Shown: positions 31,538-40,998, counted from the first letter of the stretch. The stretch is 44,550 nucleotides of DNA from a virus (IMGVR_UViG_3300022669_000019:1-44550), one strand, 5' to 3'. Numbers and translations are program-made. Notes: generated by a model from the sequence alone, not told the origin.

Positions 31538-33807
31538 TACAATCCCTGCCTTTGCCGACCGACGCCGGCGACCATGACGGTCCCATTCTCAAAAGCCCAA
31601 GTCTCGCCGGCCGTGTTGTTGCGGATCCTGAATTGCAGGGCATTGGCTCGAAGCCGCTTTCGGATCGGCAGGTTGCGACCGGCCACCAACGTCTTGGTGA
31701 ACAGGCTCGTCGTTGATACCGCTGCCTCCCTGGGTGTCGTGCCCCGATAGATGTCCAATGCACACGACGCACCGCCGCCGCTGTCGAGATTCATCTGCAG
31801 ATCATCCATCTGGAATTGAGCCTGGGGCATCGATGGATGGAGAATCGGGAAACGCACAAAACTGTCGATTGCAGTCCCGTCATCGTTGCTGACACTTGCG
31901 TCAAAACTCCTCAAAAAACTGTCATAGCCGCCCAAGATCAATGCTCGATCGTCTTCCTTGTCCGCATCGAACAGATGGGTGTAGGTCGGGCCGACGCTGG
32001 TTGGATACTGATCACGCCACCAACTGTCTGTCCGCTGATCCCACCAGTAATGATCGCCCGACGACGTGGGCTCATTCTGTGGCACGATGAAGATGTGCAC
32101 GCCCTGCCATTCGCGGTCGTATTCCAAAAAGATGGCGTTGTTCTGGAAGTCGATCGACGAGAAAACACGATCCATCTTCTTCGAGCTGATCAACTCGGGT
32201 GCCCCACTGCCTGGCGACATCCGATAAAGACCGTTCTGGCCCAAGAAATAAAGAGTCGAGCCCGTGTCCCAGGTCCAGGCTTCGGGTCCGACGACACCTA
32301 TTTGTCGGCTGATGCTGTCGATTTCGCCGCCGGCTGCGGGATCGCCTCGCATCACCCAGAGGGTATGGTCACCCCCCATGAACATCAGATCGTCTTGATG
32401 TGGGATCAATGCGGTGACGATGTCGCCCAGGACGCCCACATCAGACGCATTGCCGGCCACGGCCTGCGTTGCACTGGTTACCGCCGGCGAATAATCCCAA
32501 TCGAATGGATCACCCGAGGCACTCAAGAACCAGTTTTCAGGCTCCTCCGATAAGCCGGACATGGCGATTCGGCCACGGTATAACGCGATGATCCGGCAAC
32601 CGATTGTCGTGTCGATTGTGCCTGCCGGCAACGATCCGGCCGTTACAGCAGTCGCCCAATCAAGAACCGCGTCAGTCCCCAGATCGAGGTATTGGTAGTT
32701 GGCCGACAAGCCATCCGCCAAGAACACGTCTTGAAACGCCGCCTGCGACCGAAGAATACCCGAGCCCTTCATGGCACCCGTGCCACCTGTCGGCGAGGTC
32801 AAGCCGGAAGCCTTGGTCCCCTGAAAGACATTCCCGCCGGCAACAACGATCAGCTTGGTGCTGCGCAACGAGCTGGGCGTTACCCCAATTTGGAGACTCA
32901 GATCCAATACGTTCCCGCGTGATCCACCACCTTCAAAAGTTCCCCATGCAATACCGACATTGCTCGAATACTGTGTGGCTGTCACGGTCCATAGCGTCGA
33001 ACCGTTGGCCTTCATCGTGAACAGGTTGCCACTTACTTCGAGTGAATAGTCTTGAGCGGCACCAACTCCACCCGGCGGGCTGGCAAACGTAGTGGACCCC
33101 GTATCGACTGTTAACACAGTCGTCGCCGGATCATGTCGAACAGGTCGTACAAGAATGTCTGATCCTGAAATTGACAACAAGATTGAAAAGAAGGTGCTAT
33201 TGATATCTGGGCTTGAAGGAACCCGGAAATAGATCACAGTCAAACTTGGAGAACCTATCAGTTCTGCTTTGGCGTTAATGATGTATTTGGTGCCAATGGT
33301 GATCGAAGGACCAGCATATAAAGCGGCACCAGAATTATTTGCACCTACACTGTTTCTTTGCATCGACCGCGAACTACCACCACCGGCCGCATTAACTTGC
33401 GTGCTTTCAGTCGTGCTTTCAGATCGAGCGAAAAAATTGTTATTCCCGTAGTAGGTTTCCCACACGCCCGGATCAACGACATCCAGCTCACCCAGGGAGA
33501 CACTGGTATCGTTGAAATTGCGCGTGAACGGTGTTGAGTCGGCAATGATCGCCGTCGGGTCAAATGCTTCGACCACCGAATTGATGTTCTGGATGGGATC
33601 TGAGCTGCTGACCGCGTCGGCGATGTACTTGCTGATGCCTGTACGCTGGCCGCCACGCTGGCGACGTTCCAACGAATCAAATGGCCGCATGTTCAGGACA
33701 TGGTCACATCGAGCGATAACGACGCCCGCTTGGCCGGCGTAGGGGTTATTTTCATTGATCCCACCCATTGGAAACGGGACAGGGATCGGATTTTTGTTTT
33801 GCGGCAC
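31537..33807 (-). CDS. Tail nozzle / tubular protein B-like, 756 aa
   Basis: Forms the distal tail tube of short-tailed phages. The N-terminus has PVPFPMGGINENNPY, the Gly-Ile-Asn opening usual for these proteins. The second half has repeated strands of a propeller-like fold (IALYRGRIAMSGLSEEPENW, FDWDYS, LIPHQDDLMFMGGDHTLWVM, DTGSTLYFLGQNGLYRMSPG). Residues about 95-300 look like an inserted lectin-type domain (Ser/Thr/Gly-rich strands). I start at GTG 33807 because GGAGG lies five bases upstream; a TTG four codons earlier contains that site. Confidence 0.75.
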   Translation of the reverse strand: MPQNKNPIPVPFPMGGINENNPYAGQAGVVIARCDHVLNMRPFDSLERRQRGGQRTGISKYIADAVSSSDPIQNINSVVEAFDPTAIIADSTPFTRNFNDTSVSLGELDVVDPGVWETYYGNNNFFARSESTTESTQVNAAGGGSSRSMQRNSVGANNSGAALYAGPSITIGTKYIINAKAELIGSPSLTVIYFRVPSSPDINSTFFSILLSISGSDILVRPVRHDPATTVLTVDTGSTTFASPPGGVGAAQDYSLEVSGNLFTMKANGSTLWTVTATQYSSNVGIAWGTFEGGGSRGNVLDLSLQIGVTPSSLRSTKLIVVAGGNVFQGTKASGLTSPTGGTGAMKGSGILRSQAAFQDVFLADGLSANYQYLDLGTDAVLDWATAVTAGSLPAGTIDTTIGCRIIALYRGRIAMSGLSEEPENWFLSASGDPFDWDYSPAVTSATQAVAGNASDVGVLGDIVTALIPHQDDLMFMGGDHTLWVMRGDPAAGGEIDSISRQIGVVGPEAWTWDTGSTLYFLGQNGLYRMSPGSGAPELISSKKMDRVFSSIDFQNNAIFLEYDREWQGVHIFIVPQNEPTSSGDHYWWDQRTDSWWRDQYPTSVGPTYTHLFDADKEDDRALILGGYDSFLRSFDASVSNDDGTAIDSFVRFPILHPSMPQAQFQMDDLQMNLDSGGGASCALDIYRGTTPREAAVSTTSLFTKTLVAGRNLPIRKRLRANALQFRIRNNTAGETWAFENGTVMVAGVGRQRQGL

Positions 33808-33825
33808 GGTAACCTCCAAGCAATA

Positions 33826-33854
33826 CCCCCGCCGGCAACCTGTACCGGCGGGGG
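33826..33854 (-). other. Perfect GC hairpin between tail genes
   Basis: CCCCCGCCGG (33826-33835) and CCGGCGGGGG (33845-33854) form a 10-bp stem with a 9-base loop, just after the stop of the lectin-fold gene and before the ribosome site of the nozzle gene. No T tract follows, so it is more likely an mRNA stabiliser or attenuator than a terminator. A similar GC hairpin (GGGGGGC/GCCCCCC) lies at 35790-35808. Confidence 0.6.
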
Positions 33855-33873
33855 TGGCTACAAAGGTTTTCGA

Positions 33874-34986
33874 TTAAGCCGCCGTCAACGTCCGGTTGAC
33901 TCGCACGCTGCGAATCTTGACGTTCCGAACAGCCACCGCCAAAGCCTGCACGCCAATGAATGGGATGAGGTTCACGCCAGCCGTCAAAGCACTGGACGTA
34001 TGCTTCAGCAAGCCGTTGACATAGAAGCGGGCAACCCGATTGCTGTTGATCTCGACCGCCAGGCGGACAGTCGTAGCGGCCTCGACGACTCGGTCCGTAT
34101 CTGTCTCAACGTCCGTGCCGGCGATCGAATCCGCAGCCGTCCAATTGACTGTCGAAACAGCTCCTTCCGTGCTGAGTTGGAACTTCGCTTGATCGTCGTC
34201 CGTGGTGAGGTCCAGGGCCGCCGTCAAACCAAATCCAGCATGAAGCAAAACCGTGGTGATCGTTGGGATTTCAAGCACCCATTCCACCCGTGCGGAGTGC
34301 TCTGGCTCCCATTCGATGCTGGCGAGCTGCGAGCCGGTTCGTGGGCTCATGATGATCTGATCGTTGTCAGCTCCGGCCGTGGCAATGACGATGCCGCCAT
34401 CGACATCGAGCGAAACGTCCGCATCGGCCGCATTGGTGCCGCTGATGATCCAGTTCGGGTTTGCACCCGACAGACCGCTGGCACCCTCGACACCATATTC
34501 GACCTGAATCGAGAGAACGCCGGTGGCTGCCGTCAGCGTGCCAGCGAAGTCCAAGGCAATCGAGTCGCCGGCCGCCAGGACCAGGTTGGCCGCCGTCGCG
34601 TGAAGCGTACCGTTCTGGATGGTGTTGGCCGTACCCTTGAGGTCAAGAGTGGATGCCAATAGATCGCTACCCGATCCAATGGCTGTGCCGCTGGGCACTT
34701 TCTCGGGCATGACCGTAACTGCACTGCCGTCGGTGCCGGCTACGGTAACCGTCAAATCGATCTTGGTGACGGTACACGCCGCATCGGCCGTGAAAACACG
34801 CTTATCGACACTTGTGGCCAGATATTCAGCATTGATGACCTCAGTGCGGAAAGCTGGCGTCGCGGCCAAGCTGGGCACCTTCTCGAACAGGTCATACAGT
34901 TCATACCGTTCTTGGTAAGAGCCGAAAGGCGCTCGGTCCAGCAATTCTCGTTTGATCAGTTCTTTGACAGGGTTTGGGGCTGGCAT
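33874..34986 (-). CDS. Virion protein with C-terminal lectin-fold domain, 370 aa
   Basis: Residues 1-50 are helical (VKELIKRELLDRAPFGSYQE), residues 55-170 are beta-rich and resemble a tail or decoration domain, and residues 185-365 look like a concanavalin-type jelly roll (SIEWEPEHSARVEWVLEIPT, FYVNGLLKHTSSAL). Such proteins are found as tail-side or head-fibre components. It lies between the adaptor and nozzle genes. Precise role not shown. Confidence 0.65.
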   Translation of the reverse strand: MPAPNPVKELIKRELLDRAPFGSYQERYELYDLFEKVPSLAATPAFRTEVINAEYLATSVDKRVFTADAACTVTKIDLTVTVAGTDGSAVTVMPEKVPSGTAIGSGSDLLASTLDLKGTANTIQNGTLHATAANLVLAAGDSIALDFAGTLTAATGVLSIQVEYGVEGASGLSGANPNWIISGTNAADADVSLDVDGGIVIATAGADNDQIIMSPRTGSQLASIEWEPEHSARVEWVLEIPTITTVLLHAGFGLTAALDLTTDDDQAKFQLSTEGAVSTVNWTAADSIAGTDVETDTDRVVEAATTVRLAVEINSNRVARFYVNGLLKHTSSALTAGVNLIPFIGVQALAVAVRNVKIRSVRVNRTLTAA

Positions 34987-35006
34987 AATTTGCTCCGTCT
35001 GCCGAT

Positions 35007-35762
35007 TTACGGCGATGCGACCACGGGATCAGGGATTCCGCGATCGGGATATCCAAATGGGGTAAGTCGCCGCTTGGGATGTACCGCACCGTGCGGCACG
35101 CCAAAGCTCCCAACCGACAACCCGTCTTTCGTGATGCAATCGACGATGAGAGCCTTAAACTCAGCCGTGTAAGCTGATTGGGGATCGTCATCGTAATCGG
35201 TCGAAGCGAACGCCCTGGCGAGGAGCGACGCCGGCCGATCCATGTACGCAGGCCACTGCGGACGATCTGCATCGTTGACCAGCCGCCTTAAAAAACGCCG
35301 GTAAACGATTTTCAAACCACCGACCTGTGTTTCGGCCGGTGTGGGGTAGAGGGCAAGCGTCGGTAGCGACAATCCGGCATCTTCTTGGCCCAGCTCGACG
35401 TTGCCCGTGTTGATGACATAGAAAAATCCACTGGTCCATGAACGGACTGGATGTTGGCGGAACCAAAGCAAGGTCTGCCAAGACACCGGGATCATCTGAT
35501 CCGTCCAACTTTCGTCGTGCTCCAAAGCGATCAACGTGCCAAAATCAGCCGGCAGCTCGACATAGTCTTGGTCCGCCGTGATATCCAACTCGTTTTCGCC
35601 TGTGCTGGTCCATTGCCAATCGTTCATGGTGGCAATGTGCTCCAACGCATCGTTGACGATGTCACCAGCAGAGATATCCAGGTCCGCGACGTCGGGATTG
35701 CCGATGGCGTGGAGAACCTGGGCCTTGTAGCTGGCGAATGTGCGTCGATCACCTTCGGCCAT
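35007..35762 (-). CDS. Head-tail adaptor-like protein, 251 aa
   Basis: Start MAEGDRRTFA at 35762 with GGGAGG nine bases upstream. The sequence follows the podovirus adaptor pattern: a helical N-terminus with GDIVNDALEHIATMNDWQW, a beta domain with ELPADFGTLIALEHDESW, then LYPTPAETQVGGLKIVYRRF and a late helical segment ASLLARAFASTDYDDDPQSA. These proteins form the ring beneath the portal. Its place before the nozzle gene agrees. A GC hairpin lies in the 71-bp gap above. Confidence 0.65.
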   Translation of the reverse strand: MAEGDRRTFASYKAQVLHAIGNPDVADLDISAGDIVNDALEHIATMNDWQWTSTGENELDITADQDYVELPADFGTLIALEHDESWTDQMIPVSWQTLLWFRQHPVRSWTSGFFYVINTGNVELGQEDAGLSLPTLALYPTPAETQVGGLKIVYRRFLRRLVNDADRPQWPAYMDRPASLLARAFASTDYDDDPQSAYTAEFKALIVDCITKDGLSVGSFGVPHGAVHPKRRLTPFGYPDRGIPDPVVASP

Positions 35763-35789
35763 GACTGAATACCTCCCAACACCAGCCAA

Positions 35790-35808
35790 GGGGGGCATGG
35801 AGCCCCCC
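35790..35808 (-). other. GC hairpin between decoration and adaptor genes
   Basis: GGGGGGC (35790-35796) and GCCCCCC (35802-35808) with a 5-base loop form a 7-bp all-GC stem; flanking CC and GG can extend it across a mismatch. No T tract follows in either direction. It sits 25 bp below the stop of the gene at 35834 and may stabilise the upstream message. Confidence 0.5.
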
Positions 35809-35833
35809 AAGGCCGATCAGGAATGAAACCGAA

Positions 35834-36379
35834 TTAAGCACCGACTGAGCCGACGGACGAGCCCCAGCCGAACAAAATGACCTCGGCTGTGGCACTGGCA
35901 GCCGCCAGGTCGGTCGCAACATCCGAGATGATCCGTCCGACGACGCCCTGCGCACCGTCTGCCGCCGCAATTAAGCGACGATTGGCCCCTGTGGTGTCGG
36001 CCATCACGGCCACGCCACAAGACGATCGAGCTGCTGCCCAATTAGTTCCGCCGACCTTCGCGGTCACACGGCCACTGATCTGGATCTCGACCTCGGTGTC
36101 GTCTGCCCCTGCTCCTGAAAGCAGGCTGGTCACGACACCCACCAAACCAATCAATGGGCCGGCTGCGACATTCACGATGTTGTGAAACACCGCTTCTTCT
36201 AAGCCGGCCAGGGTTACGCCACCCACGCCCGAAAGGGCTTGGGTGGCTGCATCTGACGCATCAATGTCAACGGCCATCAGGTCGCCGACGACCAAAGCGG
36301 TCGCACCGCCACGATTCACAACACGCAACCGCTTGTTTTCAAATGGTTGCTGTCCCGGTCGATTCGTACCTTGAAACAT
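35834..36379 (-). CDS. Capsid decoration-type protein, 181 aa
   Basis: A Gly/Ala/Val-rich beta protein starting MFQGTNRPGQQPFENKRLRV, with VNRGGATALVVGDLMAVDID and a stretch that includes AGGVTLAGLEEAV-like strands. It is the first gene after the capsid gene and lies below a terminator, like decoration or stabilisation proteins in other phages. GGATC lies near the ATG. Assignment rests on position and composition. Confidence 0.6.
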   Translation of the reverse strand: MFQGTNRPGQQPFENKRLRVVNRGGATALVVGDLMAVDIDASDAATQALSGVGGVTLAGLEEAVFHNIVNVAAGPLIGLVGVVTSLLSGAGADDTEVEIQISGRVTAKVGGTNWAAARSSCGVAVMADTTGANRRLIAAADGAQGVVGRIISDVATDLAAASATAEVILFGWGSSVGSVGA

Positions 36380-36460
36380 GGTTTTGATCCTTTCGTCTTT
36401 GGCTCTTTGGAAGTCAGCAGTTTCCGGCGTTCGTCCTTTGAGACTCAGAAGTTAGGGGTT

Positions 36461-36499
36461 AAAAAGAGGGACAGGCCCACCCACAAAGGGGCCTGCCCC
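36461..36499 (-). terminator. Intrinsic terminator after the major capsid gene
   Basis: On the minus strand, an 11-bp stem (36499-36489 with 36478-36468, one G-T pair) with a 10-base loop and then TCTTTTT (36467-36461). It lies 12 bp after the capsid stop. A partial terminator here would give the capsid gene more message than the tail genes that follow. Confidence 0.85.
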
Positions 36500-36510
36500 A
36501 TTTCTCCGCT

Positions 36511-37599
36511 CTATGCGGCCGTAATCAAGCCTTGACGCTTGCGGCTTCGCATAAAGATGTTGTAGTACGTCGTTTTCCAAACGACGTAGCTAAACGGTTG
36601 TCGTGGATGCTGCATCGGGTCTTTCTCCGTCATGTACTTCTCGGAGTGGAAGATCGGATACAGATATTCCAGGTTGATGTAATAGAAGAACGGTTGGCCC
36701 GAGGGGATAGCCACACCGTTGTTCACCAACGCGGTGTCCAGGGTGCTGATGTACTCCACGGGCAGACCCGCGTAGGCCACCTTGCCGGCAATCCAACCCA
36801 AGTTATTGGCGGGCGTCAGCCGGTCATTGCTGTCTCGGGTCAAGCTCTGCAAGAGGGTCACGCCGTCCAGGTTGGTCGCAATGACCATTCGCTGAAGACG
36901 ATCGTTCTCATAGTATTCTTGAGCCCCACCCATTGGGGAGATGAAACGGACCTTGTGCCACATGCGGTCCATGGCACGAACCAACCCGCTGTTGGTATCG
37001 GTTGGGTTGTCCGAATCATAAGTCTCGGTCTGGTTCCGCCAACCAGCTTCGTTCGTCGGATTGACACCCATCAGGGTCGTGAAACCCGTCGGGGCCAGCC
37101 CGTCGGCCGTGATGAACGAATTGATCGAATAAGGCACTTTGCCGTCGGCGGCTTCCATACCCGCGTTCGATGGTGCAGACCACAAAGCGTCCTCGATCTT
37201 GTTGTAGAGCGAGGTATGACAAGCCTGCCGCTTCGACTTCAACAGGTTCTTGTAATAAGTCTGCGGATCACCGCTATTTAGCGTGATCTCCTGTTCGGTG
37301 TACGAATAGTGATCGGCGATGAAACGCCAATCGACTTGGATGCTGATCAACGAATCAACGTTCTGGATGTCCAAGTCTTCGTTGGGGTGATAGAACTCAG
37401 CGGTTCCCACGTCATTGAGCTGAATCCGATCGACGATCTTCTGACCAGACTGAACACTTTGAGCCGCGTCGCGGCCCTTGAGCATACGGCCCAGCATGTA
37501 GCTGTTTTTGACAGCGTCGTTGATGATGTCGTCGGGGCTTGTGGCTACCTTGACGCCGGTTGCCCGCACGAAGGCGTTAAAAGATGCAAGTGATGGCAT
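36511..37599 (-). CDS. Major capsid protein, 362 aa
   Basis: The shell protein of the head. It follows a scaffold-like gene and precedes a strong terminator, the usual capsid context. Sequence features: an N-terminal helical arm (MPSLASFNAFVRATG), an acidic E-loop region (AEFYHPNEDLDIQNVDS), ADHYSYTEQEITLN, a conserved helix with LLKSKRQACHTSLYNKIEDAL, and a C-terminal part with FFYYINLEYLYPIFHSEK. Length fits an HK97-fold capsid without an added domain. The fold is inferred from context; no residue motif proves it alone. Confidence 0.75.
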   Translation of the reverse strand: MPSLASFNAFVRATGVKVATSPDDIINDAVKNSYMLGRMLKGRDAAQSVQSGQKIVDRIQLNDVGTAEFYHPNEDLDIQNVDSLISIQVDWRFIADHYSYTEQEITLNSGDPQTYYKNLLKSKRQACHTSLYNKIEDALWSAPSNAGMEAADGKVPYSINSFITADGLAPTGFTTLMGVNPTNEAGWRNQTETYDSDNPTDTNSGLVRAMDRMWHKVRFISPMGGAQEYYENDRLQRMVIATNLDGVTLLQSLTRDSNDRLTPANNLGWIAGKVAYAGLPVEYISTLDTALVNNGVAIPSGQPFFYYINLEYLYPIFHSEKYMTEKDPMQHPRQPFSYVVWKTTYYNIFMRSRKRQGLITAA

Positions 37600-37644
37600 G
37601 GATGGCTCCTATGGATCCATGCCGCACTGGTTTGGCTGGCTCGC

Positions 37645-38754
37645 CTACCGCTTCATTTCAGCTCCAAGAGTTTCGTTGAAAGCGTTATCGTATATCTCAT
37701 CTTCAGTCTTCGGCCGGGCTTGACCCTTGCCGTGACCTGGGATGGGTTGTTGCTTAAGGCGTTCTTTGTTCGTATTTGCAAGCGCGACCTGTGCGGCTGA
37801 CTCGGTTTTTGTTCCAAGCTCAGATTTGGCCGCCTCGGCAATTGCTGCTCTAACCCGATTGAGTATTGGCCCCTCACCTGTGCGGTGTTTGGAGCCTTCC
37901 GATTTCCAATCAGATTCAAATTTGTCAATCACCTGTTGGCGTACCGCGTCTTTGCTTAACGACGGATAATCACCAACGAGGTTGCTAATGGCATTGTCCA
38001 GAGTCAGTTCTACGATCACCTGATTCATCAGCTTTGAGCCGTTTTCAGTGGTGTCGATTCGGCCCCCTGTGGCTTGGATCTGGGCTGTGGCTTCATCAAG
38101 CCGTTGCCCCATCGTTGCCATCAGTTTCCCGACTTCGCCCATTTCCGGCCCAAAGTCTTCAATCAGTTGATCCGACACCCGCTTGGCTTCATCTGCGAAC
38201 GTGGTTGGGGGGTTACCCTTGTCCTTTTCGCCTTCGCCGGCCTTGGGATCTGGTGACTCGCCGCTTTGTTCGACTCGCTTCGATAGCTGCTCTAATTGCT
38301 CAGAGAGCTTCTTGTACGAGGTCGTCTGGTCTGCTTCCCGCTTCTGAGCGTTCTCGAAATACGCTGTCCGCTGGGCTTCAGTCCAGCCGGCGACCATTTC
38401 CGGTTCAATGTGCTGACGCTTCAGCAATTGAATCTGTTCGCCGGTCAACTGCGTCGATGCCGCTGTCCCGTCTGGCTCTTTGCCAGACCCTTGGCTTTCA
38501 GCCGTCGGGGCTGGGTCCTCGGGGGTGCCTTTGGGCGGAAGATGCTCTGAAGATGGAGCAGTTTCCGGGTCTTTGGCGTTTGGCCCCATGAAATCCTTAA
38601 ATGCAGCGTCGTAGATGTCGGGTTCATTGCTTGCCGGCGGGGGTACCGCTGGTGGCGTAGAGCCCGGCGTCTGCTCGCCGGCATCGGATCGTGGGGTCAC
38701 CCCTGTCGGGTCATTTCCGACGGCTGGGGTGCCGGGTGACACTGTTCCTGACAT
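37645..38754 (-). CDS. Scaffold-like protein, 369 aa
   Basis: Highly acidic and charged, with a Pro/Gly/Thr-rich first 100 residues, a central coiled coil (SYKKLSEQLEQLSKRVEQS) and a helical C-terminal half. It lies 45 bp before the capsid gene, as scaffolding proteins do. A short motif, DIYDAAFKDFMG near the N-terminus, recurs as EIYDNAFNETLG at the C-terminus; a repeated short helix could be a capsid-binding element. Bases 38755-38830 above it hold no gene. Confidence 0.7.
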   Translation of the reverse strand: MSGTVSPGTPAVGNDPTGVTPRSDAGEQTPGSTPPAVPPPASNEPDIYDAAFKDFMGPNAKDPETAPSSEHLPPKGTPEDPAPTAESQGSGKEPDGTAASTQLTGEQIQLLKRQHIEPEMVAGWTEAQRTAYFENAQKREADQTTSYKKLSEQLEQLSKRVEQSGESPDPKAGEGEKDKGNPPTTFADEAKRVSDQLIEDFGPEMGEVGKLMATMGQRLDEATAQIQATGGRIDTTENGSKLMNQVIVELTLDNAISNLVGDYPSLSKDAVRQQVIDKFESDWKSEGSKHRTGEGPILNRVRAAIAEAAKSELGTKTESAAQVALANTNKERLKQQPIPGHGKGQARPKTEDEIYDNAFNETLGAEMKR

Positions 38755-38830
38755 AGCGTCCTCGGCTGCCTTGGGGTCGCGCTTACTTGGCCGTGGGGGT
38801 TACCCACTAAAAACCGTCAGCGTTCCTCGG

Positions 38831-38950
38831 CTACGCCACCATTTTATGGCAAGGCTGGCAATCTTGGCAAATCGGGCAAGTTGGGAAGTGTGGGTCGTCG
38901 TGTGGGCCGAATGTAACCATGTACATTACCTGGTTACATTTCAGCCACAT
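38831..38950 (-). CDS. Possible 39-aa cysteine-rich protein
   Basis: A short frame starting MWLKCNQVMYM and ending TCPICQDCQPCHKMVA. Four cysteines occur at three-residue steps (CPICQDCQPC), a compact metal-binding pattern, with a fifth near the start. No strong ribosome site precedes the ATG (GGA six bases away). The frame stays open without an ATG for about 130 bases upstream, so a longer product from a rare start is possible. It fills part of the 38755-39075 gap. A 7-bp inverted repeat, TGTAACC/GGTTACA, lies within it (about 38909-38935). Confidence 0.35.
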   Translation of the reverse strand: MWLKCNQVMYMVTFGPHDDPHFPTCPICQDCQPCHKMVA

Positions 38951-39075
38951 GATGGATCCGAACGAACCTAAATGGGATTTACCAGTACGGGTTTCGCCCA
39001 GAGTCCAACGCCGAATCGCCCAGCATGTGGCCGCTGGCAGCTTGTTGAATTGTAGTGTGTTCCACAGGGAACCGT

Positions 39076-40335
39076 CTACCCGAGCATATTGGAGCCGATG
39101 ATCTGGCTGGGCTTGCCTCCACCCGTGCCGCCACCAACGACCAGGCCGACAATCTGCCGGGCTGCACTATCGGGATCGCTCCACTGCAAACTAAAACTCA
39201 AGGCACCGAAAGAGCTGTATTCGGCCAGGCCATCGATCGTCGGGCCTGCGGCGGCTACCGCTCCGGTCGTGGTTTCATGTACGCCCGTCGTGACATGGGA
39301 GATCCCACACTCGGAGGTCGCCACGTTGTCGTCGCTGACCGCCAACATGCTATTCTCCCTCGATCCATCCATTGCCCCGATGGTGAGTCTCGAATCAGCC
39401 TGAAGGCCAGTCGCCACGGTGTTGTTGACACCCATGATCAACGCGGCCGATGGTGCAATCCCGACCGTGTAGCTTTTGGTGCCGGCCGAGGTCCGGGTCG
39501 TACCGTTGAAGACTTCCAGGCTCGCCCCCTTGATGGCGAAATATAGGAACTTCCGGCCCGATGCGTCGGCCTTTCGTTGAATCCAATCCCATCCAGAAGC
39601 CGTAAAAGCACTAAATTCATTCTCTCGAATGGTGACACCCGAGAAGGAGATATTGATATTGCAGAGGGTGGCTTGCTGCATACGCTTGGCCACCGTCGTC
39701 GCCTGGGCATCATGATCACTGATCGCCAGGGCAAATTGACTGCCGGATGAATCCACCATCCCGATCGACAAGGCAGCACCATTACCGCCAGCAGGAACCG
39801 CATTTGAATCACATTCAATAAAAACCAAGAAATCGGGCTCAAAGGCCAAGGGTGTAAACGAGATCGTCGCGTCTACGGTCGTGCTGGTTGAATGGCTCAG
39901 ATTGCCCGCTGCAACATTGGTAATGCCATCGTCTTGGATAACCAGATAACAGACCTCCACGCCGGTCCCAGACGGATTGGTCGTCCATTGAACTGTAAAC
40001 GTGCCGGCACCCGTTGCGGAGATCGTGCCAACGGCGGCGGCACTGCTGATGAACTCGATGACCAGGGCATTTTCCTGCATCTGGCGTTCGGAATTGGACG
40101 TACCAACACCATCTTCGGAGACACAACCGCCGGAAATCTCGTTTGATCCGCCATCACTGATCCCAAATGCAGCACAAGCGTCGGCGTTGGCTCCGCCCGT
40201 ACCCGTCGCCCCATTGGTCCACATGATGATCAAATTCGGCGTCAGGGACGAATTGTTCAGCGTGATCACATTGGTGGCATTGGCAACACCACTACCGTCT
40301 TTGGTGAATACGCCAACCTCAGATAGCACAGCCAT
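39076..40335 (-). CDS. Virion protein, 419 aa (structural, unassigned)
   Basis: A beta-rich, Thr/Ser/Gly/Ala-rich protein without charged clusters: repeated strands such as NVITLNNSSLTPNLIIMWTN, FEPDFLVFIECDSNAVP and APSAALIMGVNNTVA. Two halves share the pattern of hydrophobic strand followed by FEPD or IAPSAALIM, suggesting two related beta domains. It ends GGGTGGGKPSQ. It is the second gene of the structural operon, so a head or tail structural role is likely. Confidence 0.6.
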   Translation of the reverse strand: MAVLSEVGVFTKDGSGVANATNVITLNNSSLTPNLIIMWTNGATGTGGANADACAAFGISDGGSNEISGGCVSEDGVGTSNSERQMQENALVIEFISSAAAVGTISATGAGTFTVQWTTNPSGTGVEVCYLVIQDDGITNVAAGNLSHSTSTTVDATISFTPLAFEPDFLVFIECDSNAVPAGGNGAALSIGMVDSSGSQFALAISDHDAQATTVAKRMQQATLCNINISFSGVTIRENEFSAFTASGWDWIQRKADASGRKFLYFAIKGASLEVFNGTTRTSAGTKSYTVGIAPSAALIMGVNNTVATGLQADSRLTIGAMDGSRENSMLAVSDDNVATSECGISHVTTGVHETTTGAVAAAGPTIDGLAEYSSFGALSFSLQWSDPDSAARQIVGLVVGGGTGGGKPSQIIGSNMLG

Positions 40336-40345
40336 GATGAACCTC

Positions 40346-40690
40346 CTACGTCAAACCAATCCAGGTTTTCGCAGTCGTCTGGCTGATCTGACCCGTTTGG
40401 TATAGGTGTAACGAGTTCTCAATAGTTTTGATGTATTGCAACTGCTCGGCCAACGTGGCCAGGGCGTTGTACGCTGCGATCATCTCGTTGAGTTGAGTTT
40501 CGTCGGCATCAGCAGCCGGCTCCTCGGTCAGCAACCAAAAAGCGATGACCTGGGCCTTATTCACCGCGACAGGTGTGGGTGCCGCCAAAAGTTCAAGTGT
40601 GCCCGAGAACTCATGAACGGGCAAACGTGAAAATCCATTCTCGCCGGCATTGGTGCCGGCGTTTGGAGCAAAATGATCAATGAGTGCCAT
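40346..40690 (-). CDS. Hypothetical protein, 114 aa, first structural-operon gene
   Basis: Start MALIDHFAPN at 40690 with AGGGGG seven bases upstream; the longer frame to 40819 has low-complexity codons and no ribosome site. An N-terminal Gly/Asn segment is followed by alternating helices (LNEMIAAYNALATLAEQLQY). It precedes the 419-aa virion protein by 10 bp and is the first gene of the minus structural run. A minus-strand promoter in 40691-40998 is expected; the best candidate is TCGACG with TATAAA 18 bp away, which is weak. Confidence 0.6.
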   Translation of the reverse strand: MALIDHFAPNAGTNAGENGFSRLPVHEFSGTLELLAAPTPVAVNKAQVIAFWLLTEEPAADADETQLNEMIAAYNALATLAEQLQYIKTIENSLHLYQTGQISQTTAKTWIGLT

Positions 40691-40891
40691 AATTGGTCCC
40701 CCTGTTAATGGTCTAACACCATCATCGGGGATTGTGTCAATCTGGGCAATCTGGTCAGGTTTTGGAGGCGACGGGCTGGCTCTTGGCGCCAGTCTTCGCC
40801 GCATTGGGCTTGCTGACACGGTCTGATCCTGGCCACCCGTGACGGTCCTCGGCCTGGAATTGCAGATTGCGAGCTTTGTATGTTGTAAATT

Positions 40892-40952
40892 TATAATCGG
40901 GACGCTACTTGATCGTCGACATCGTTGACATCATTGCTATTATTGATAGACT
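40892..40952 (+). promoter_or_regulatory. Early promoter region
   Basis: The main promoter is TTGACA (40925-40930), a 16-bp spacer and TAGACT (40947-40952), about 47 bases before the ATG at 40999. A perfect TATAAT lies upstream at 40892-40897, with only a poor -35 (TTGCGA, 19-bp spacer), and may be a second weaker promoter. The main one shares its TTGACATC start and 16-bp spacing with the promoter at 44424. The 308-bp gap 40691-40998 is otherwise without genes. Confidence 0.7.
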
Positions 40953-40998
40953 TTAACGATGATTTTGGAGGCGGAACCACTAACGGACAGGAGAGAAA

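Noticed and set aside
39055-39546. 163-residue plus-strand frame
   Set aside because: Shadow of the 419-aa virion gene on the other strand.
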